A stretch of DNA of 64,000 nt, from assembly GCA_036971475.1 (NCBI GenBank), contig JBAIZL010000010.1:6478631-6542630 (forward strand). Direction: 5' to 3'. The notes beneath the pieces are model-generated. The model saw nothing but the letters and a program-made list of their open reading frames with translations, was not told where the DNA came from and ran no database searches. This document shows positions 1 to 12,954 of this stretch, piece by piece. This stretch comes from Prosapia bicincta. Its lineage: Eukaryota; Arthropoda; Insecta; Hemiptera; Cercopidae. Made by a program: the position numbers and the translations under genes. The first letter of the stretch is position 1; each line of letters opens with the position of its first letter.

Positions 1-1040
1 TAGCACAGATTACTCAATTTTATAAAATTTAGTTTCTTACAAAACTTTTCTTTCCATATACCAAATTTTTTAAACACATTAAAACCTTTATAAATGAATT
101 CATTATTTATTTCCTACTTTGCCCTAGCTTAGTTAATTAGATTTTTTAACCCTTTGAACCCTTTGTTTACAAATTTAACCTTTTGAAAAATATATTTCAT
201 TTTAGATTAGAAGATTTTTGACTTAACTTTATATCCTGAACACTTACGATTTACTGTTACATTTAAATAGTAGAAAAACACATAAGATATCCTTAAAAAG
301 AGAAAAATATTACAATTAATATTTTTATAAAAAAATCACCTATGGAAGTAAATCACATTTTACCACAATGTTTCCCAAATTCAAAATAAAAAAATTATAC
401 CCTGTACTTTCCCATATTAATATTCACAACTTATACAAAATCTATGCATGCTTAAGATTTTTTGTACTTCAAAACAACCCCACATGATCAGAAAACAATT
501 TAGCAAATATTTACTTCTTGATTTAACATTAACCCTTTTGAACATGTTCCCATTATTTATATAAGTTACGTGTTATATTAGGCTCGAAAGGTTTTTAAAA
601 ATGATTTTATTTTTACAAACCTTTGTTAATTAAGAAACATTTAATTTTGAAATGGTTACAATAATTTAGCTTAATAAAAACATAAATTCAAATACAACTG
701 ATGTACATTCAGCTGGAGCGGAAAACGTCTGTGCGATACAGAGGCGACTTACACACTGCCGGGGCTCTGTTCTCACCACCTATATAATACAAAAGCTGCG
801 TAAGCAGGAATTTTCCTAGCACGCATTTAATTATGAAATGTTCACATAAATTTTTCATATAACTTATATAAAAAGACAAATTATGAAAGAAACCAAATAT
901 TACTATATAACAATTTATAAAGACATTTCACGCATTAAACATTTAAAGTAATTTAATAAACCCCAAATATTTTGATCAACAATTCTCATTGAGAATACAA
1001 CCCAAATTGACAACTTATGTCATCAGAAACATTTACTTAT
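1..1040. other. AT-rich intergenic DNA, no gene seen
   Basis: Very AT-rich sequence with no open frame of note and no recognised repeat. A short GC-richer patch near 700-790, followed by a TATA-like stretch, is the only compositional feature. I could not assign it. Confidence 0.6.
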
Positions 1041-1964
1041 TATCGGGTCAAAAAGTGTTGATACTCGAGTTTAAGCTTTTACTACAACGCAACCGATATA
1101 CTTATAACAAAACAAGATGCACCAAAATTTCATAAATTTAATTTTCCGTCTATTAATGTAAACTTAAATTTTTTTTGCGGTTTTAACTTTGTCTTTCAGC
1201 GGGTTGAATGAAAAAAGTACCAGTTTTTTGACGTTCTTCAGACAACGCCAGACTTTGAAAATTTATAATATAAAAACTATTAAACCAATCATGTTAAAAA
1301 TTTAATCGGTTGTAGCACATATATTTGTATAACATATTTATGAATTTCAAAATGTTTACCTAATTACAAAAAAAGGTGTTGTCAAAGTGTTTTATTTTGT
1401 TGAGGGGATTTTCCCTGCACAAGACAGCCGAGTGGTAGCAATTTCACGCGCTAATGCATCCCGGTACCTATTCGATCAGACATCAATATAATTTTTTAAA
1501 GACTCTGTAACAAATTTATTGCTTTAAATTGTCAATTCATAGCTTAACAGCTACAAATCAAGCTTTCATTGCTATTTGTATCTTAATCTGATCCCAAAAT
1601 AAAAGATTTGACAAAAATCACAACTTTTTTTGTAATTAAGTAAAACTTCTGAAATTCATAAATATGGTATACAAATATATGTGCTACAACCTATTAAATT
1701 TTTAACACGATTTGTTATATATTATAACGTTTTTATATTATAAATTTTCAAAGTCTGGCATTGTCTGAAGAAAGCCAAAAAAATGGTACTTTCTTCATTC
1801 AACCCGCTGAAAGACAAAGTTAAAACCGCAAAAAAAATTAAGTTTACATTAATAGACGGAAAATTAAATTTATGAAATTTTGGTGCATTTTGTTTTGTTA
1901 TAAGTATATTGGTTGCCTTGTAGTAAAAGCTTAAACTCGAGTATCAACACTTTTTGACCCGATA
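1041..1964. mobile_element. Palindromic (fold-back) transposable element with ~355-bp inverted arms
   Basis: The left arm (1041 to about 1395) and the right arm (about 1610 to 1964) are near-perfect reverse complements. Both outer ends read TATCGGGTCAAAAAGTGTTG inward. The outermost TA could be a TA target-site duplication, as used by Tc1/mariner-type transposases. The arms carry scattered point differences and small indels, so the element is not recent, yet they remain very similar over about 350 bp. There is no coding capacity, so this is a non-autonomous fold-back element or large MITE. About 215 bp of unrelated sequence separates the arms and includes a tRNA-like stretch. The family assignment is inference; the inverted-repeat structure is seen directly. 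Confidence 0.85.
1423..1482 (+). other. tRNA-Ser/Leu-like internal promoter relic
   Basis: The core of the fold-back element has an A-box-like run (GCCGAGTGGTAGC) followed about 35 bp later by a B-box-like run (TATTCGATCAG), with normal tRNA spacing. No cloverleaf can be closed: the acceptor stem does not pair and the B box departs from GGTTCGA. It could be a SINE head or a decayed tRNA, or a chance match. Confidence 0.25.
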
Positions 1965-4350
1965 GTAATTTTAAATATCATATTTAGATCCTAGTATTAA
2001 TACACCATTTGTAAAACCAGCAATATTCTCTAATATTTATATATAAGTTATATATTTAGAGAAATCATACTTATTTTAATTTATAAATTCATATTGAAAA
2101 TATACTTTTTGACTGTTGTTTGTTTTCGAATAATATTTATTTACTTTCTGTAAATCTGAGAAATACTTGAACACATATTACGTCACCTGACATTTATTTA
2201 TACTAATTTTAATTTGTTAATTTCTAACCATTGTCACTTGCAACCCTTTATACTGGGCTAATTTTTATATCTTTTCCGATCCAAAACTAGCTATTGTTTC
2301 AATTTTTGTATGTTAGTAAACAAAAAAACTTAACAGTTCCTTAATCATAACTAGGGTAATGTATACCCTTAGGCAATTATTTATTAATTTTGATCACTTT
2401 AATTGTTTACAAATAACCTCATTGTTTATCTATATATTAATATTTTTTCAGTATACTTTGTGAACAACCCTTTATTTCATTTTCTTTAATTTTGTCTTAG
2501 TTTACCAATATTTAGCTTTTCATGTATCTTGTGTACATTTAATTTTAATCTCCTATATCATCAAAGACTAACCGGATTTATTTCCAATATAATTTAATTC
2601 CCAAAAAACATTTGTTTATATCTGAATCTGTTTGGTTGGCCATTTTGGCTTTGCTGATGTCAGGCCAACATGGCACCTCATCTTCCTAGTGTTTTTTCAC
2701 TTTTAATATAAATAAAACCAATACTTTTATAACATAGTTCGTTCATTATGTTTTTTAAATTTAAATGAATTACTTAAATAACCATTTTCCCCAAAAATAA
2801 GTGAATTTACAAATTTATAGATTTGAAAGAGAAGACAATATTTCATGCCGTTTTCTGGGCCTGCTAGATTCCACATAGTTTGTGGCGCACAGATTATTTT
2901 GTGGCGTGAAGCGCTTCTCCATGATCTGCTATCTTCAGCTCATTCCTTTGTCACGCGTCACCGTGAATTTAATTTTTAAACGTTTACAGTTACTATCTTT
3001 GTTTTTCTAAATGAGTTTCAATGATTTTATTCCCGATTTAAAAACGTTTTCTTGATAGCTTGATGTTTACTTTATTATTGTTTTCACATTTAAGAGTTTT
3101 AAAATTTATTTTGGCTAATTTTATTGGCAATATCATCTACTAAAAGTATACGGTTTATAAACTTTGGAAACCTCCTTTTTTTGATCCATTTAAAATGCAC
3201 CACATTTCGTTGGAATTTAGTCAATTTTAAGGATCGAAAACCCTAAGAAAAGGCTTGGGAATGGCAGCGTTACATTTTTGCAGCCACCTATACCCCGCAC
3301 CTAGCGCATGATGTTAATCAGCGGAGCAAGTTGAAACCTCGTCCAGCGCTGACGATACCTCGAGACTCACTGACTACTTTCCCCTTGGCTTCAACTACCC
3401 TCTTCACTCGCTCTGGTCTCACGTGTTGACTCCGATCCAATCAGCATACTTGTTAAGAGATGACGTAGTATGGTTCGATCCTACCCCTTAAAACGGCCTG
3501 ATTCCTATGTCTCAATTTCCTTTGTTGGTTGCTTCTAAATTTTAGTAAAAAATTCAAATCTGGTCATAACTTTTTAGATCTTGAATGTAGACAATTGCCA
3601 TAATTATGTTCTTCATAATTTTTCTTCCTGCACATTTTCAAATGTCGATGAACTTTCTACATGAGTTTTGACTTTTCTTTGTTGCTTACCTCCTTTAAAT
3701 CAATGAAGAAACTCCCTATTTAAAAATGGCTTCACCTTATAAAGTTTTTCTTAAATAGCTGCTTATAGCACTATTTATATTTATGTTTACTGTCCTAGGT
3801 TGATAATTTATATTTTTTAAATTTGTGTCTTTATTTGCACGTGTGTGTGTGAGTAGCAGAAAATTAAAATATCACAGGAAAAGGTTGCTGAACTGAAGTG
3901 AAGTCATTCTTAATCGGGGTCAAGACTCTTGTCTACCCACTTCCTCAAGTGAACACAATTCGTTCCCTTGTCTTGTGTATACTCACGCATACTCGTTCTA
4001 TTCTGCGTGGGGAATGTACTACACACTATTAAACATTCCTCTAGACATGAAGCTCACGTTGGAATAACTAAGCAATGAGCTTAGCGATACGGCTTCTGCA
4101 CTTTTAGTCACATTCTAATGCCATACTGAACGTGTTGATTCTTGAGTCATTTGGATCTAAGAGTCTTGTTAACACTTGACACTTTTTATGCACCACATTT
4201 TCAACTCCTCAACAAGATCTCTAACTTTCAGAGCAGCATAAAGTATTGCCACTACGAACAATACTGTCTTCACTGTGTGTTTGCAGCTGTTCAGCTGGAG
4301 AATACAGTCTCGGTCGAGCAATACGGAAAGAATAGCTTAAAACCTATACC
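1965..4350. other. Unassigned AT-rich DNA with a GC-richer block
   Basis: No gene was recognised. About 2830-2960 and 3240-3510 are noticeably GC-richer than their surroundings and may be old transposon fragments or a regulatory region. No frame is open and no known domain is visible. A short open frame at 4142-4369 (75 codons) has no recognisable features and runs into a dispersed repeat, so it is not called as a gene. Confidence 0.5.
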
Positions 4351-4740
4351 AATTTCCTTAGCTATTTGAAGACTTCCGTTAACTTATTTCTTCATCTATA
4401 TCATCAGTACTCTAAATTTAGAGTTTGTACATTGTTAGTGAGAATACAACAAAACTAAATAAGACAAAAGCAAGTTACAATTTATTACTGCGATATCTCC
4501 TTGTTCCTAGCAACTTAATATTATTTCAATGCAGAGAAATGAATTAATAAAATTTGAATAATCCTTCCGCAAGTCCAACTTACTATCCATGCAAGTTTTA
4601 TTGCTAAAGTTTGGTAGAGTTTGCTCATTTTAAAACTTTGCATTGACTTTCTGCAATACTTCCTCCTTTGTGGCTTTCATCACTTTATAAAGCCAGCTCT
4701 CATCGCCATGTTGGTTTCAATTTATAACTGAATAAAAAAA
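4351..4740 (+). repeat. Dispersed repeat family D, copy 1
   Basis: This segment recurs at 7233-7700 and 10692-11190 in the same orientation and at 50060-50560 and 51870-52170 inverted. The best conserved core includes CAAGTCCAACTTACTATCC, TTTTATTGCTAAAGTT and CCTCCTTTGTGGCTTT. Just after it, GGCTTT and AAAGCC can pair as a small hairpin enclosing a TATA-like stretch. There is no coding capacity. It may be a non-autonomous transposon or a solo terminal repeat; no terminal structure was found that would decide. Confidence 0.75.
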
Positions 4741-5608
4741 ATACCTATTTTTTAAATTTTAAAGCTATTATTATAAGCGTGAGACGAAAATAAATTTAAA
4801 CCACGATGTCTGATAAGTTTACACATAACGTAAGTGTGTGTTGAGCGTTTATTTCTTCATTGAGTTGTTTCTAAGTTACTTTTAAACCATAAAGCATTAT
4901 CAAATGCAATTTTTATCTCTATTCAGAAAAACCGTATTTTCGACGTCAAGCCGTATATTTAAATTAGGTAATAACGTATAGTATTCCAGTACTGTATATT
5001 TTTATCACACGTAGGTTATGTAGCTATCTGTATTGTACTCTTACAGTAACTTGAAATAACGTATGTGCAAAAATAAACGTCACTGGAACTGAATCAGTTG
5101 TAGTTGTCTTCTCTCAGATATAGTTATTTTTGATAATTTTAAAGGAGACATCAGAAAATTATGTTGCGCCGGAAACCTGCTTTTTCGTTCACAATGATTC
5201 TGGCAAGACGGCCCAACCAGCCATGCTGCCTTAGACAACATTGCTTTCCTTCAAGAAACTTTTGGCAGTCACCTCTTCTCCATTAGCACAAACTTTCTTT
5301 ACCCAGCCCTCTCCCTCAGTCTTACACTACTTGCCCGCCTTCGTCTAGGGAATGAAGAAAACAATTTTCCGTGCTGACCCACTAACCCCCATCGTGCATC
5401 TACAAGAAACCATAACCATACCTATAACGAGCATGAAACAACCCCTCTTCACCAAAATGACCCAAAACCTTCCAGAACCATACAATAGTTGGCTCAAGCT
5501 TGTATACATTACTTGTATATGTTTGTAAAACTATGTAAATGAAATACGTAAATAGGTATGTAATGTAACTAATGTTGTAGTTACATGATTTATGTCTTCC
5601 GAAAAACT
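4741..5608. other. Unassigned DNA, GC-richer around 5160-5470
   Basis: The stretch about 5160-5470 is richer in C and G and may be a decayed protein-coding transposon fragment. No frame stays open and no motif could be recognised. The rest is ordinary AT-rich DNA. Confidence 0.4.
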
Positions 5609-7222
5609 AGCAACACTATAAACACATACCACCATAGAACGTATCAACACTATAAAAACATAACACCATAAAACTTATCAACCCTATAAACACATAACAC
5701 CATAAAACTTATCAACACTATAAACACATACCACCATAGAACTTATCAACACTATAAAGACATACCACCATAGAACTTATCAACATTATAAAAACATAAC
5801 AATATAAAACGTATCAACACTATAAACACATACCACCATAGAACTTACCAACACTATAAAGACATACCACCATAGAACTGATCAACACTATAAACACATA
5901 CCTCCATAAAACTTATCAACACTATAAACAAATAACACCATAGAACTTATCAACACTATAAACGCATACCACCATAGAACTTATCAACGCTATAAATACA
6001 TACCACCATAGAACTTATCAATACTATAAACACATAACACCATAAAACTATCAACACTATAAACACACCATCATAGAACTTATCAACACTATAAACACAT
6101 AGCTACATAAAACGTATCAACACTATAAACACATACCACCATAGAACCTTTCAACACCATAAACGCATAACACCATGGAACTTATCGACACTATAAACAC
6201 ATAACACCATAAAAAGTACCAACACTATAAACACATAACACCATAAAAACTATCAACATTATAAACACACCATCATAGAACTTATCAACACTATAAACAT
6301 ATAACACCATACAAATTATCAACACTATAAACACGTAACAACATAAAACATATCAACACTAAAAACACATAACAATATAAAAAATAACACTATAAAAACA
6401 TAGGCCTACCACCATAGAACCTAACAACACTATAAACACATAACACCATAAAACTTATCAACACTATAAACACATACCACCATAGAACTTATCAACACTA
6501 TAAAGACATACCACCATAGAACTTATCAACATTATAAAAACATAACAATATAAAACGTATCAACACTATAAACACATACCACCATAGAACTTACCAACAC
6601 TATAAAGACATACCACCATAGAACTGATCAACACTATAAACACATACCTCCATAAAACTTATCAACACTATAAACAAATAACACCATAGAACTTATCAAC
6701 ACTATAAACGCATACCACCATAGAACTTATCAACGCTATAAATACATACCACCATAGAACTTATCAATACTATAAACACATAACACCATAAAACTATCAA
6801 CACTATAAACACACCATCATAGAACTTATCAACACTATAAACACATAGCACCATAAAACGTATCAACACTATAAACACATACCACCATAGAACCTTTCAA
6901 CACCATAAACGCATAACACCATGGAACTTATCGACACTATAAACACATAACACCATAAAAAGTACCAACACTATAAACACATAACACCATAAAAACTATC
7001 AACATTATAAACACACCATCATAGAACTTATCAACACTATAAACATATAACACCATACAAATTATCAACACTATAAACACGTAACAACATAAAACATATC
7101 AACACTAAAAACACATAACAATATAAAAAATAACACTATAAAACATAGGCCTACCACCATAGAACTTATCAACACTATAAACACACAACATCATAAAACT
7201 TATCAACACTATAGACACATAA
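5609..7222 (+). repeat. 34-bp minisatellite with a 745-bp higher-order duplication
   Basis: About 47 copies of a 34-bp unit of the form AACACTATAAACACATACCA plus CCATAGAACTTATC, with variants (ATAACACCATAAAACTTATC and shorter forms). Superimposed is a segmental duplication: the block ending in the rare TAGGCCTACC variant at 6401 recurs 745 bp downstream at 7146, with the same order of variant units in between. The array lies between two copies of dispersed family D. It has no coding potential. Confidence 0.95.
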
Positions 7223-7232
7223 TTTAACTGCC

Positions 7233-7700
7233 AAAACACAATTTATTTAATGTAATCATTCCAGGAAATACAATTCCTCTAGCTATTTGAAGACTTCCGT
7301 GAACTTATTTCTTCACCTATGCCATTAGTAGTCTAAATTTAGAGTTTGTACATTCTTAGTGAGATAGTAACAAAACTTAATAAGATAAAAGCAAGTTACA
7401 ATTTATTACTGCGATATCTCTTTACTCGTAGCAACTTAATATTATTTCACTGCAGAGAAATGAATTAATAAAATTTGAATAATCCTTCCGCAAGTCCAAC
7501 TTACTATCCATGCACGTTTTATTGCTAAAGTTAGGTAGAGTTTGCTCATTTTAAAACTTCGCATTGACTTTCTGGAAACACTACTTCCTCCTTTGTGGCT
7601 TTCGTCACTTTATAAAGCCAGCTCTCCTCGCCATGTTTAATTCAATTTATAATTAGTAATTAATCTTTTTTTTTTTAAAGCTATCATTATAAGCGTGTGA
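7233..7700 (+). repeat. Dispersed repeat family D, copy 2
   Basis: Closely matches copy 1, and shares a longer left end (AATTTATTTAATGTAATCAT) with copy 3 at 10692. It abuts the right end of the 34-bp minisatellite, so the minisatellite is bracketed by two direct copies of D. The array may have expanded inside, or between copies of, this element. Confidence 0.75.
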
Positions 7701-7759
7701 CAAATATAACTTTAAAGCATGATGTGTTATTAGTTTATACTTATAACGTGAGTGTGTGT

Positions 7760-8730
7760 AAATATCTTTTACTTCAAACTTTGAATCCACCCGTACAATG
7801 GGATATCCCTACCGTAATCTATCACTATTCCGCCTATATAGGAGAAAATAATTTAAATCAATACTTAGTAAAAATTGGAAATATATTTTCCTATTAAACT
7901 CATATTTCGTATTTGGTTAAAGTATTGTTAAGATGTCATTATATAAATAAACAAGTATGGTGTGTAGTAGATTACAGCAGGAGGCTTGTTCAACTGGTTT
8001 TAATAAAAAGTTATTTATTTCTTTTTAAGGAAACGAGATAATAACAGCTTATAATGTTTCAAATCAACGTTTTGTGTAATATTAAGTTTTTACAAAGGCA
8101 TTGAAAAAGTAAAGGTTAGGTTAGATTAGGTTAGGTTAGGTTATGGTTCGGTTATGGTTGGGTTAGGTTAGGTTAGGTTAGCTTAGGTTAGGTTAGGTTA
8201 GGTTTTTAGGGGCAATGTTTTGATGGCCCGAAACGAGTCTTCGTTAAGCTTTATCAATCTCTATGTTTTATGAGATTTTGGGGTCAAATGATAGAGGATA
8301 ATCACCCTACACAATGACGACTGAAGAAAATGCTACTTGAATCATTTAAAATAACTGTTTATTATTTCTTCTTTTTACACTTATGTTTTCAGTAATACCC
8401 GAACTCATAATTCATAATTTAGTGAGAGTAATTGTAGAACTAATTATTGGTTAGACATTTCTTTTGGATATTATTTTGTGTCCGATCAGATCTATTACTG
8501 AACCTAATGCAACGTTTTACGTGGCTTTTGTTCTTCAGAATATAGTTCTATTGTTTTAACTGTTCACGTACTTGAGTCCTTAGGCACAATCGTATTAAGG
8601 CGTGTTTCATTATAATTTGGGCGATCAGTTATTGCTTTGACAAACAATATTTTTAAGCCGTTGATTTTGTTCTATCAAACAACACACTATTAAGGTAATT
8701 AAAACGACTAATAATATATTAACAGCGCCT
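7760..8730 (+). mobile_element. TTAGG-carrying repeat element, copy 1
   Basis: The left module (7760-7842) matches 14591-14664 almost exactly. A short TTAGG-type array (8113-8203) follows, then a conserved right module (about 8203-8730) that matches 16500-17049. The right module opens with GGTTTTTAGGGGCA in both copies and ends at AACAGCGCCT. In this copy about 270 bp of unrelated DNA separates the left module from the array. There is no coding capacity. It is a dispersed element or segmental repeat with an internal telomere-like array; its class is unknown. Confidence 0.7.
8113..8203 (+). repeat. Short interstitial (TTAGG)n array
   Basis: About 18 pentamers of the insect telomere repeat TTAGG with a few variants (AGATT, GGTTC, GCTTA). 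Non-telomeric sequence lies on both sides, so it is interstitial and not a chromosome end. Confidence 0.9.
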
Positions 8731-8739
8731 TATTTATGA

Positions 8740-10537
8740 TATTGGTTACCAATTGAATTGATATTCTGTAGTGGATAGGAGAGCAATAGTTTATCGGAAT
8801 AGATGGGTATTGTATGGCGGATAAAAGAGCAATTGTTTACCGGATCGGAGAGTGTGTAGCGAATAGGAGAGCAGGTTTTCCTCAAATGGGTTGTTGTTCT
8901 GTAGCGGACAAGAGTTTTATCGGATCGGATGGTTATTGAGTGGTGAATAGGAGAGCAATTATCAGAGAATTGTTGTTTTTTGGATAGAGATAGATTGTTT
9001 AAATACACTAAAAGTGGTTTACATCAGAAAAAAGCTACAAAAGTACAACGAGATGCGTTTATACCCACCTAGGACCGAGTCTTAGGGTCTGGCCCTTAAA
9101 TAAGGCGAACCGGGAGTGGATAGAGGTAAGATTGCACTATTTGAACCGGACTAATCAAACGGGGTATTAAAGGTACGGAATATCTGGCCTTTCAGAAGGT
9201 TTTATTGGTTCCAAATAGTTCTGTAAACGCGGTCGAAACCGTAGTTTCTAGTTGGAGTTTGCCTGACGCTAGCCACCCGAACGGGAATCACGAGTTGAGA
9301 TTTAGATTCAATAAGCTTGATATTAGACATTTTCAAATGCGCATCTATCTAAGAGTAGAAAGGCTAGGTGCCTTAGCTACAAGCTCTTGTTATTATCACC
9401 ATCTTTCATTCTTCTAACCTTTTACATACGATTCTGTATTAGATAGGAGAGTTGTGAACGGATAGGAGAGCGATTGTGTACCTGATCTGTCATCAGATCT
9501 ATTAATTCTATTGCGGATTTGTTCCAGCTGTATAAACGAAGTCAACCCCAATAGCTCACATTTGTTAACAATAGACCAGTTTTAGTTTTAAAGTTTTTAT
9601 GAAATCGTACTCTATTGACCATTACTTTCATATAACGTTGTTCACAAATGTTTGGGTGTGTATTTGGAGGTGGTGTAATTGCTTACTAACGTACCAATAG
9701 CTTTAGACTTTATAAACATAATAAGAGCAACGTTCTGTACCTTAATCTGAGTAAAACTGTTAACAATGGCTTTATGCATTGTGTTGAAATTTCGCCTTAA
9801 GATTTATGCCCGACATATTTAACGCTCCCAGAACAAATGAAGGGAAATTAAGACTGAATGTGGGAACACCGCAGACGCCGTAACTATCAATTAGCTTAAC
9901 GTTTTCACCTCTGTAGTGACGTCACAATGTTACCTTAACAGAATAACCGACACAAATAGAAACAGGTGATACCGCTTCAACAACCCACTTCCTTAAGCTT
10001 GTGTGAATAATTTTTTATTTATCTTATTTCATAAAAACATTTATAGTTAAAGTGATCTTTAAATGCGTGTAACGTCTTTTGAAATCCGAGTGACTACATT
10101 TATGGCAATTTAGTTAATAATGACTTCGCTAGGTAGAGAGTAGTTTCATTTTGTCAGGGAGTTTTTATTTTAGGGCTTCATTTATATCAAACATTCTAGA
10201 TTAGTTTGACTTCTTAGAAATGCCTCTATGACATCGTCTGTTGCTGAAGCAATCATCTTTTAAATAACCTTACACATAATACTATTGATTTAAAACATAC
10301 ATACATTTAAAAGATCTTGGTGACAACTGGAAATTTTATGCCACACTATGTTTTACGAATTTCCAACTTCCAGAGCTCTAGAGACGAATTCCCGTTACGA
10401 ACAATACAAGACCTTATAGTTTTTATCTGGAGAACATGGTTAGGCAATATATACTCTTACAAATATTGTATTAATACGTCATAAAAGTGTTAGTAAAGAA
10501 ACGAAGTGACCTGAAAAACTGGGTAAATGATGAATCT
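8740..10537 (+). repeat. Left arm of large inverted repeat, outer part
   Basis: This segment is the reverse complement of 28976 to about 30700. It starts with a degenerate minisatellite of units like GGATAGGAGAGCAATTGTTT and ACCGGATCGG (8740-9000). About 1.5 kb of diverged but alignable sequence follows, including a TGACGTCA palindrome near 9917. The left-arm frame at 9205-9417 and the right-arm frame at 30106-30417 end in similar peptides (MRIYLRVERLGA and MRIYLRGERLGA), but the left copy lacks about 80 bp, so no gene is claimed. It abuts the end of the first TTAGG element. Confidence 0.8.
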
Positions 10538-10691
10538 CAGCAAAAGGACTAACTGTAGAGTCAGCTGTTCTGTGATTGCAGTTCACCACTCTACGTTCAC
10601 TGTAGGAAGCTTTGCAGATAGTTTTATGGTAAACTTCAAGTCCAATTTATTAACAGTATTCTTACACGTAGTAACGGATTTGTACACCGAA

Positions 10692-11190
10692 AAAATACAA
10701 TTTATTTAATGTAATCATTCCAGGAAATACAATTTTTTTAGCCATTTAAAGAGTTCAGTGGACTTATTTCTTCAGCTAAGTCATCAGTGGCCTATATTTA
10801 GAGAGCCTAAATTCTTAGTGAGAATACAACAAAACTAAATAAGATAAAAGTAAATCACAATTTATTACTACGATATTCTTTGCTCGTAGTAATATAATGT
10901 TATTTCACTTCAGAGACATGAATTAATAAAATTTGAATAATACATCCTCAAGTCCAACTTACTATCCATGCACGTTTTATTGCGAAAGTTAGGTTAGAGC
11001 TTGCTCATTTTAAAACTTTGAATTGACTTTCTGGAAAACCAAACCTCCTCCTTTGTGGCTTTCGTCACTTTATAAAGCCACCTTTCCTCGCTACGTTTAT
11101 TTCAATTCTGTGCACGAGCTCAATTAATAATTGAATGCAAAAAATTATTGTTGTTTTTTAAATTTTATTTTAAAGCTATCATTAAATGTG
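10692..11190 (+). repeat. Dispersed repeat family D, copy 3
   Basis: Matches copies 1 and 2, including the left end shared with copy 2 and the GTCCAACTTACTATCCATGC core. It lies in the part of the left arm that has no counterpart in the right arm. Confidence 0.7.
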
Positions 11191-12474
11191 ATTAAAACTT
11201 GATGTATGATTATTTTTACAGGTATAAGGGAAACAGTATCATTTTAATAAATTTTGTGATAAAGGATGATTTCCAAAAATTGTAATTTAAAAGTTACAAG
11301 CATACAAGTAATTAAACTTGACCGAATCTACTGAACTGAAATAGGATAAAACTGCAAGCTACTTCATTCACCAATATTTATTTAATTTTTTCTAAGAAAA
11401 AACTGTGCTGATTGAGTAAACAATAATCCGTGGACGGTCGTGTTTAAAATGAGAAACCAATTAACGAATAACACCATTAAATAATTATTGTTTTAAATAC
11501 TATACTTGAATCTAAGACTCCAAAAACGATAATAAACCAATTGTTTATTAATTAACACAGTGTAAAAAAATTTAGATGGGACACCAAAATAAAATAAGCT
11601 GATGAAAAATAGGTAGAACGAGTAAAATAAAATGTTATATCAGAACACCGATTATTTTTTAAACAATTTGTTGAACATTTTCAGTTAAATAATATATTAT
11701 TTCTAAAACAGCTTCGAATTCATAAATATGCTTTAACTTCTACAGAAGTTTTAATAATTTTTACTTTTATATTAATGAAATATTTCATTTAAAAGTTATT
11801 TAAATATAACCTAACGTAACCTATCTTTACCTAAACTGTCAAACATAACCTAAACTGATACGTAATTGTATGAATTCTTTCTATTAGAGTTAGATACTTC
11901 TTTAGATTTAACACCTTTCAAATATAGGCGACGGGTTTAATTTGATGTCTAGAAATAAAATTATTAAAAATAAAAACCGTATACACATTGTAATAACCTT
12001 TGCGCTTCTGGTAATATCGCTGGGTGTGTAGCGGACTTATTAATAAGAAATGTTAGCAAAGATCTCTGAATAACGGCGCATTACGATCCTCGTGAGTGTA
12101 TTGAAGTGTTTAGGGAGAGAAAGGGATTTTATTTTGGGAGAAACGTTCTTGTTTTATGGTTTCAAGAAGACGTTTTTTCCCATTCCTTGCGATAAATGTA
12201 AATAAATCCCCTGTGATGGCAACACAGACAACCATTAATAATCAGAGTATTATTAATTCCTTAATTGCGCAATAAATTGCGTGTAACACAATTTCTCAAG
12301 TCAGGAAGACAGATTGTAATATATTGTGTGGAGACAATTTTAAAGGTTAGGTCAATATTGACCCACACATTTAATTAAACAAATAATTCCTAATATTCAG
12401 TGCTCTACGCTCTACTTCCTATAGCTCCTTACCCTAAAATAATATAAAAGGAAGGAATATAAACACATACAAAA
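11191..12474. other. Unassigned AT-rich DNA within the left arm
   Basis: No gene or clear repeat was recognised. A few degenerate CCTAA-like motifs (about 11810-11860) recall the complement of TTAGG but form no array. Confidence 0.5.
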
Positions 12475-12860
12475 TAAATTTAATTCCTACTTAGGTGAAA
12501 GAAACATATATTTGATTAATTAATTACACTTATTATAAATAAATTATAACATAACCTATGAGTTAAAACTGCTGTTATATCACATAACCTATAAATTAAA
12601 ATCAGCAGTTTTATGAAAATAAATGTTATCACTAACACGTCGGACACATGTTAAGCCAAATGGGACAAAATAATTATATTTCATATCTTTTCCCTTTTGT
12701 CTAAGGTTTTTCTTCCAAAGAAAAGAAAAACTAATTAATTGAATTTAATGATTGAAGTAATATTTGACAAAACTGATTAATAGCAATTGTCAAGTTTAAA
12801 CAAATGTATCTGAACTTGAGTGAGTGAATAAAAAGTATTTCATTCAAGATTGACATTTTG
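12475..12860 (-). repeat. Dispersed repeat family E, copy 1
   Basis: About 400 bp, shared with 17180-17425 (+), 23020-23400 (-) and 41150-41525 (+). Conserved parts are AAGCCAAATGGGACAAAATA, a paired AAAATCAGCAG / CTGCTGATTTT-like segment, and AAGTTTAAACAAATGTAT near the distal end. The distal half (12660-12860) is also present, inverted, at 28800-28970 in the right arm. It has no coding capacity and is probably a non-autonomous transposon. Confidence 0.7.
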
Positions 12861-12954
12861 AACAAGATACACCTATAGGGATAGTAATGGAGGGAATTTA
12901 ATTAAATGAAGATTCAGACACATGAAAGCAAGATAAAACCTTTACCCAATCTTG

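Noticed and set aside
1423..1482. Functional tRNA gene
   Set aside because: A/B-box resemblance only; no acceptor stem, poor T-arm and no terminator-like T run in the right place.
3240..3510. GC-rich block as a promoter or small RNA gene
   Set aside because: A GGTTCGATCC stretch near 3472 looks like a B box but no A box precedes it at suitable distance, and no other signal was found.
5609..7222. CRISPR-like repeat array
   Set aside because: Units are contiguous with no unique spacers and the context is eukaryotic; the same applies to the 28-bp and 60-bp arrays.
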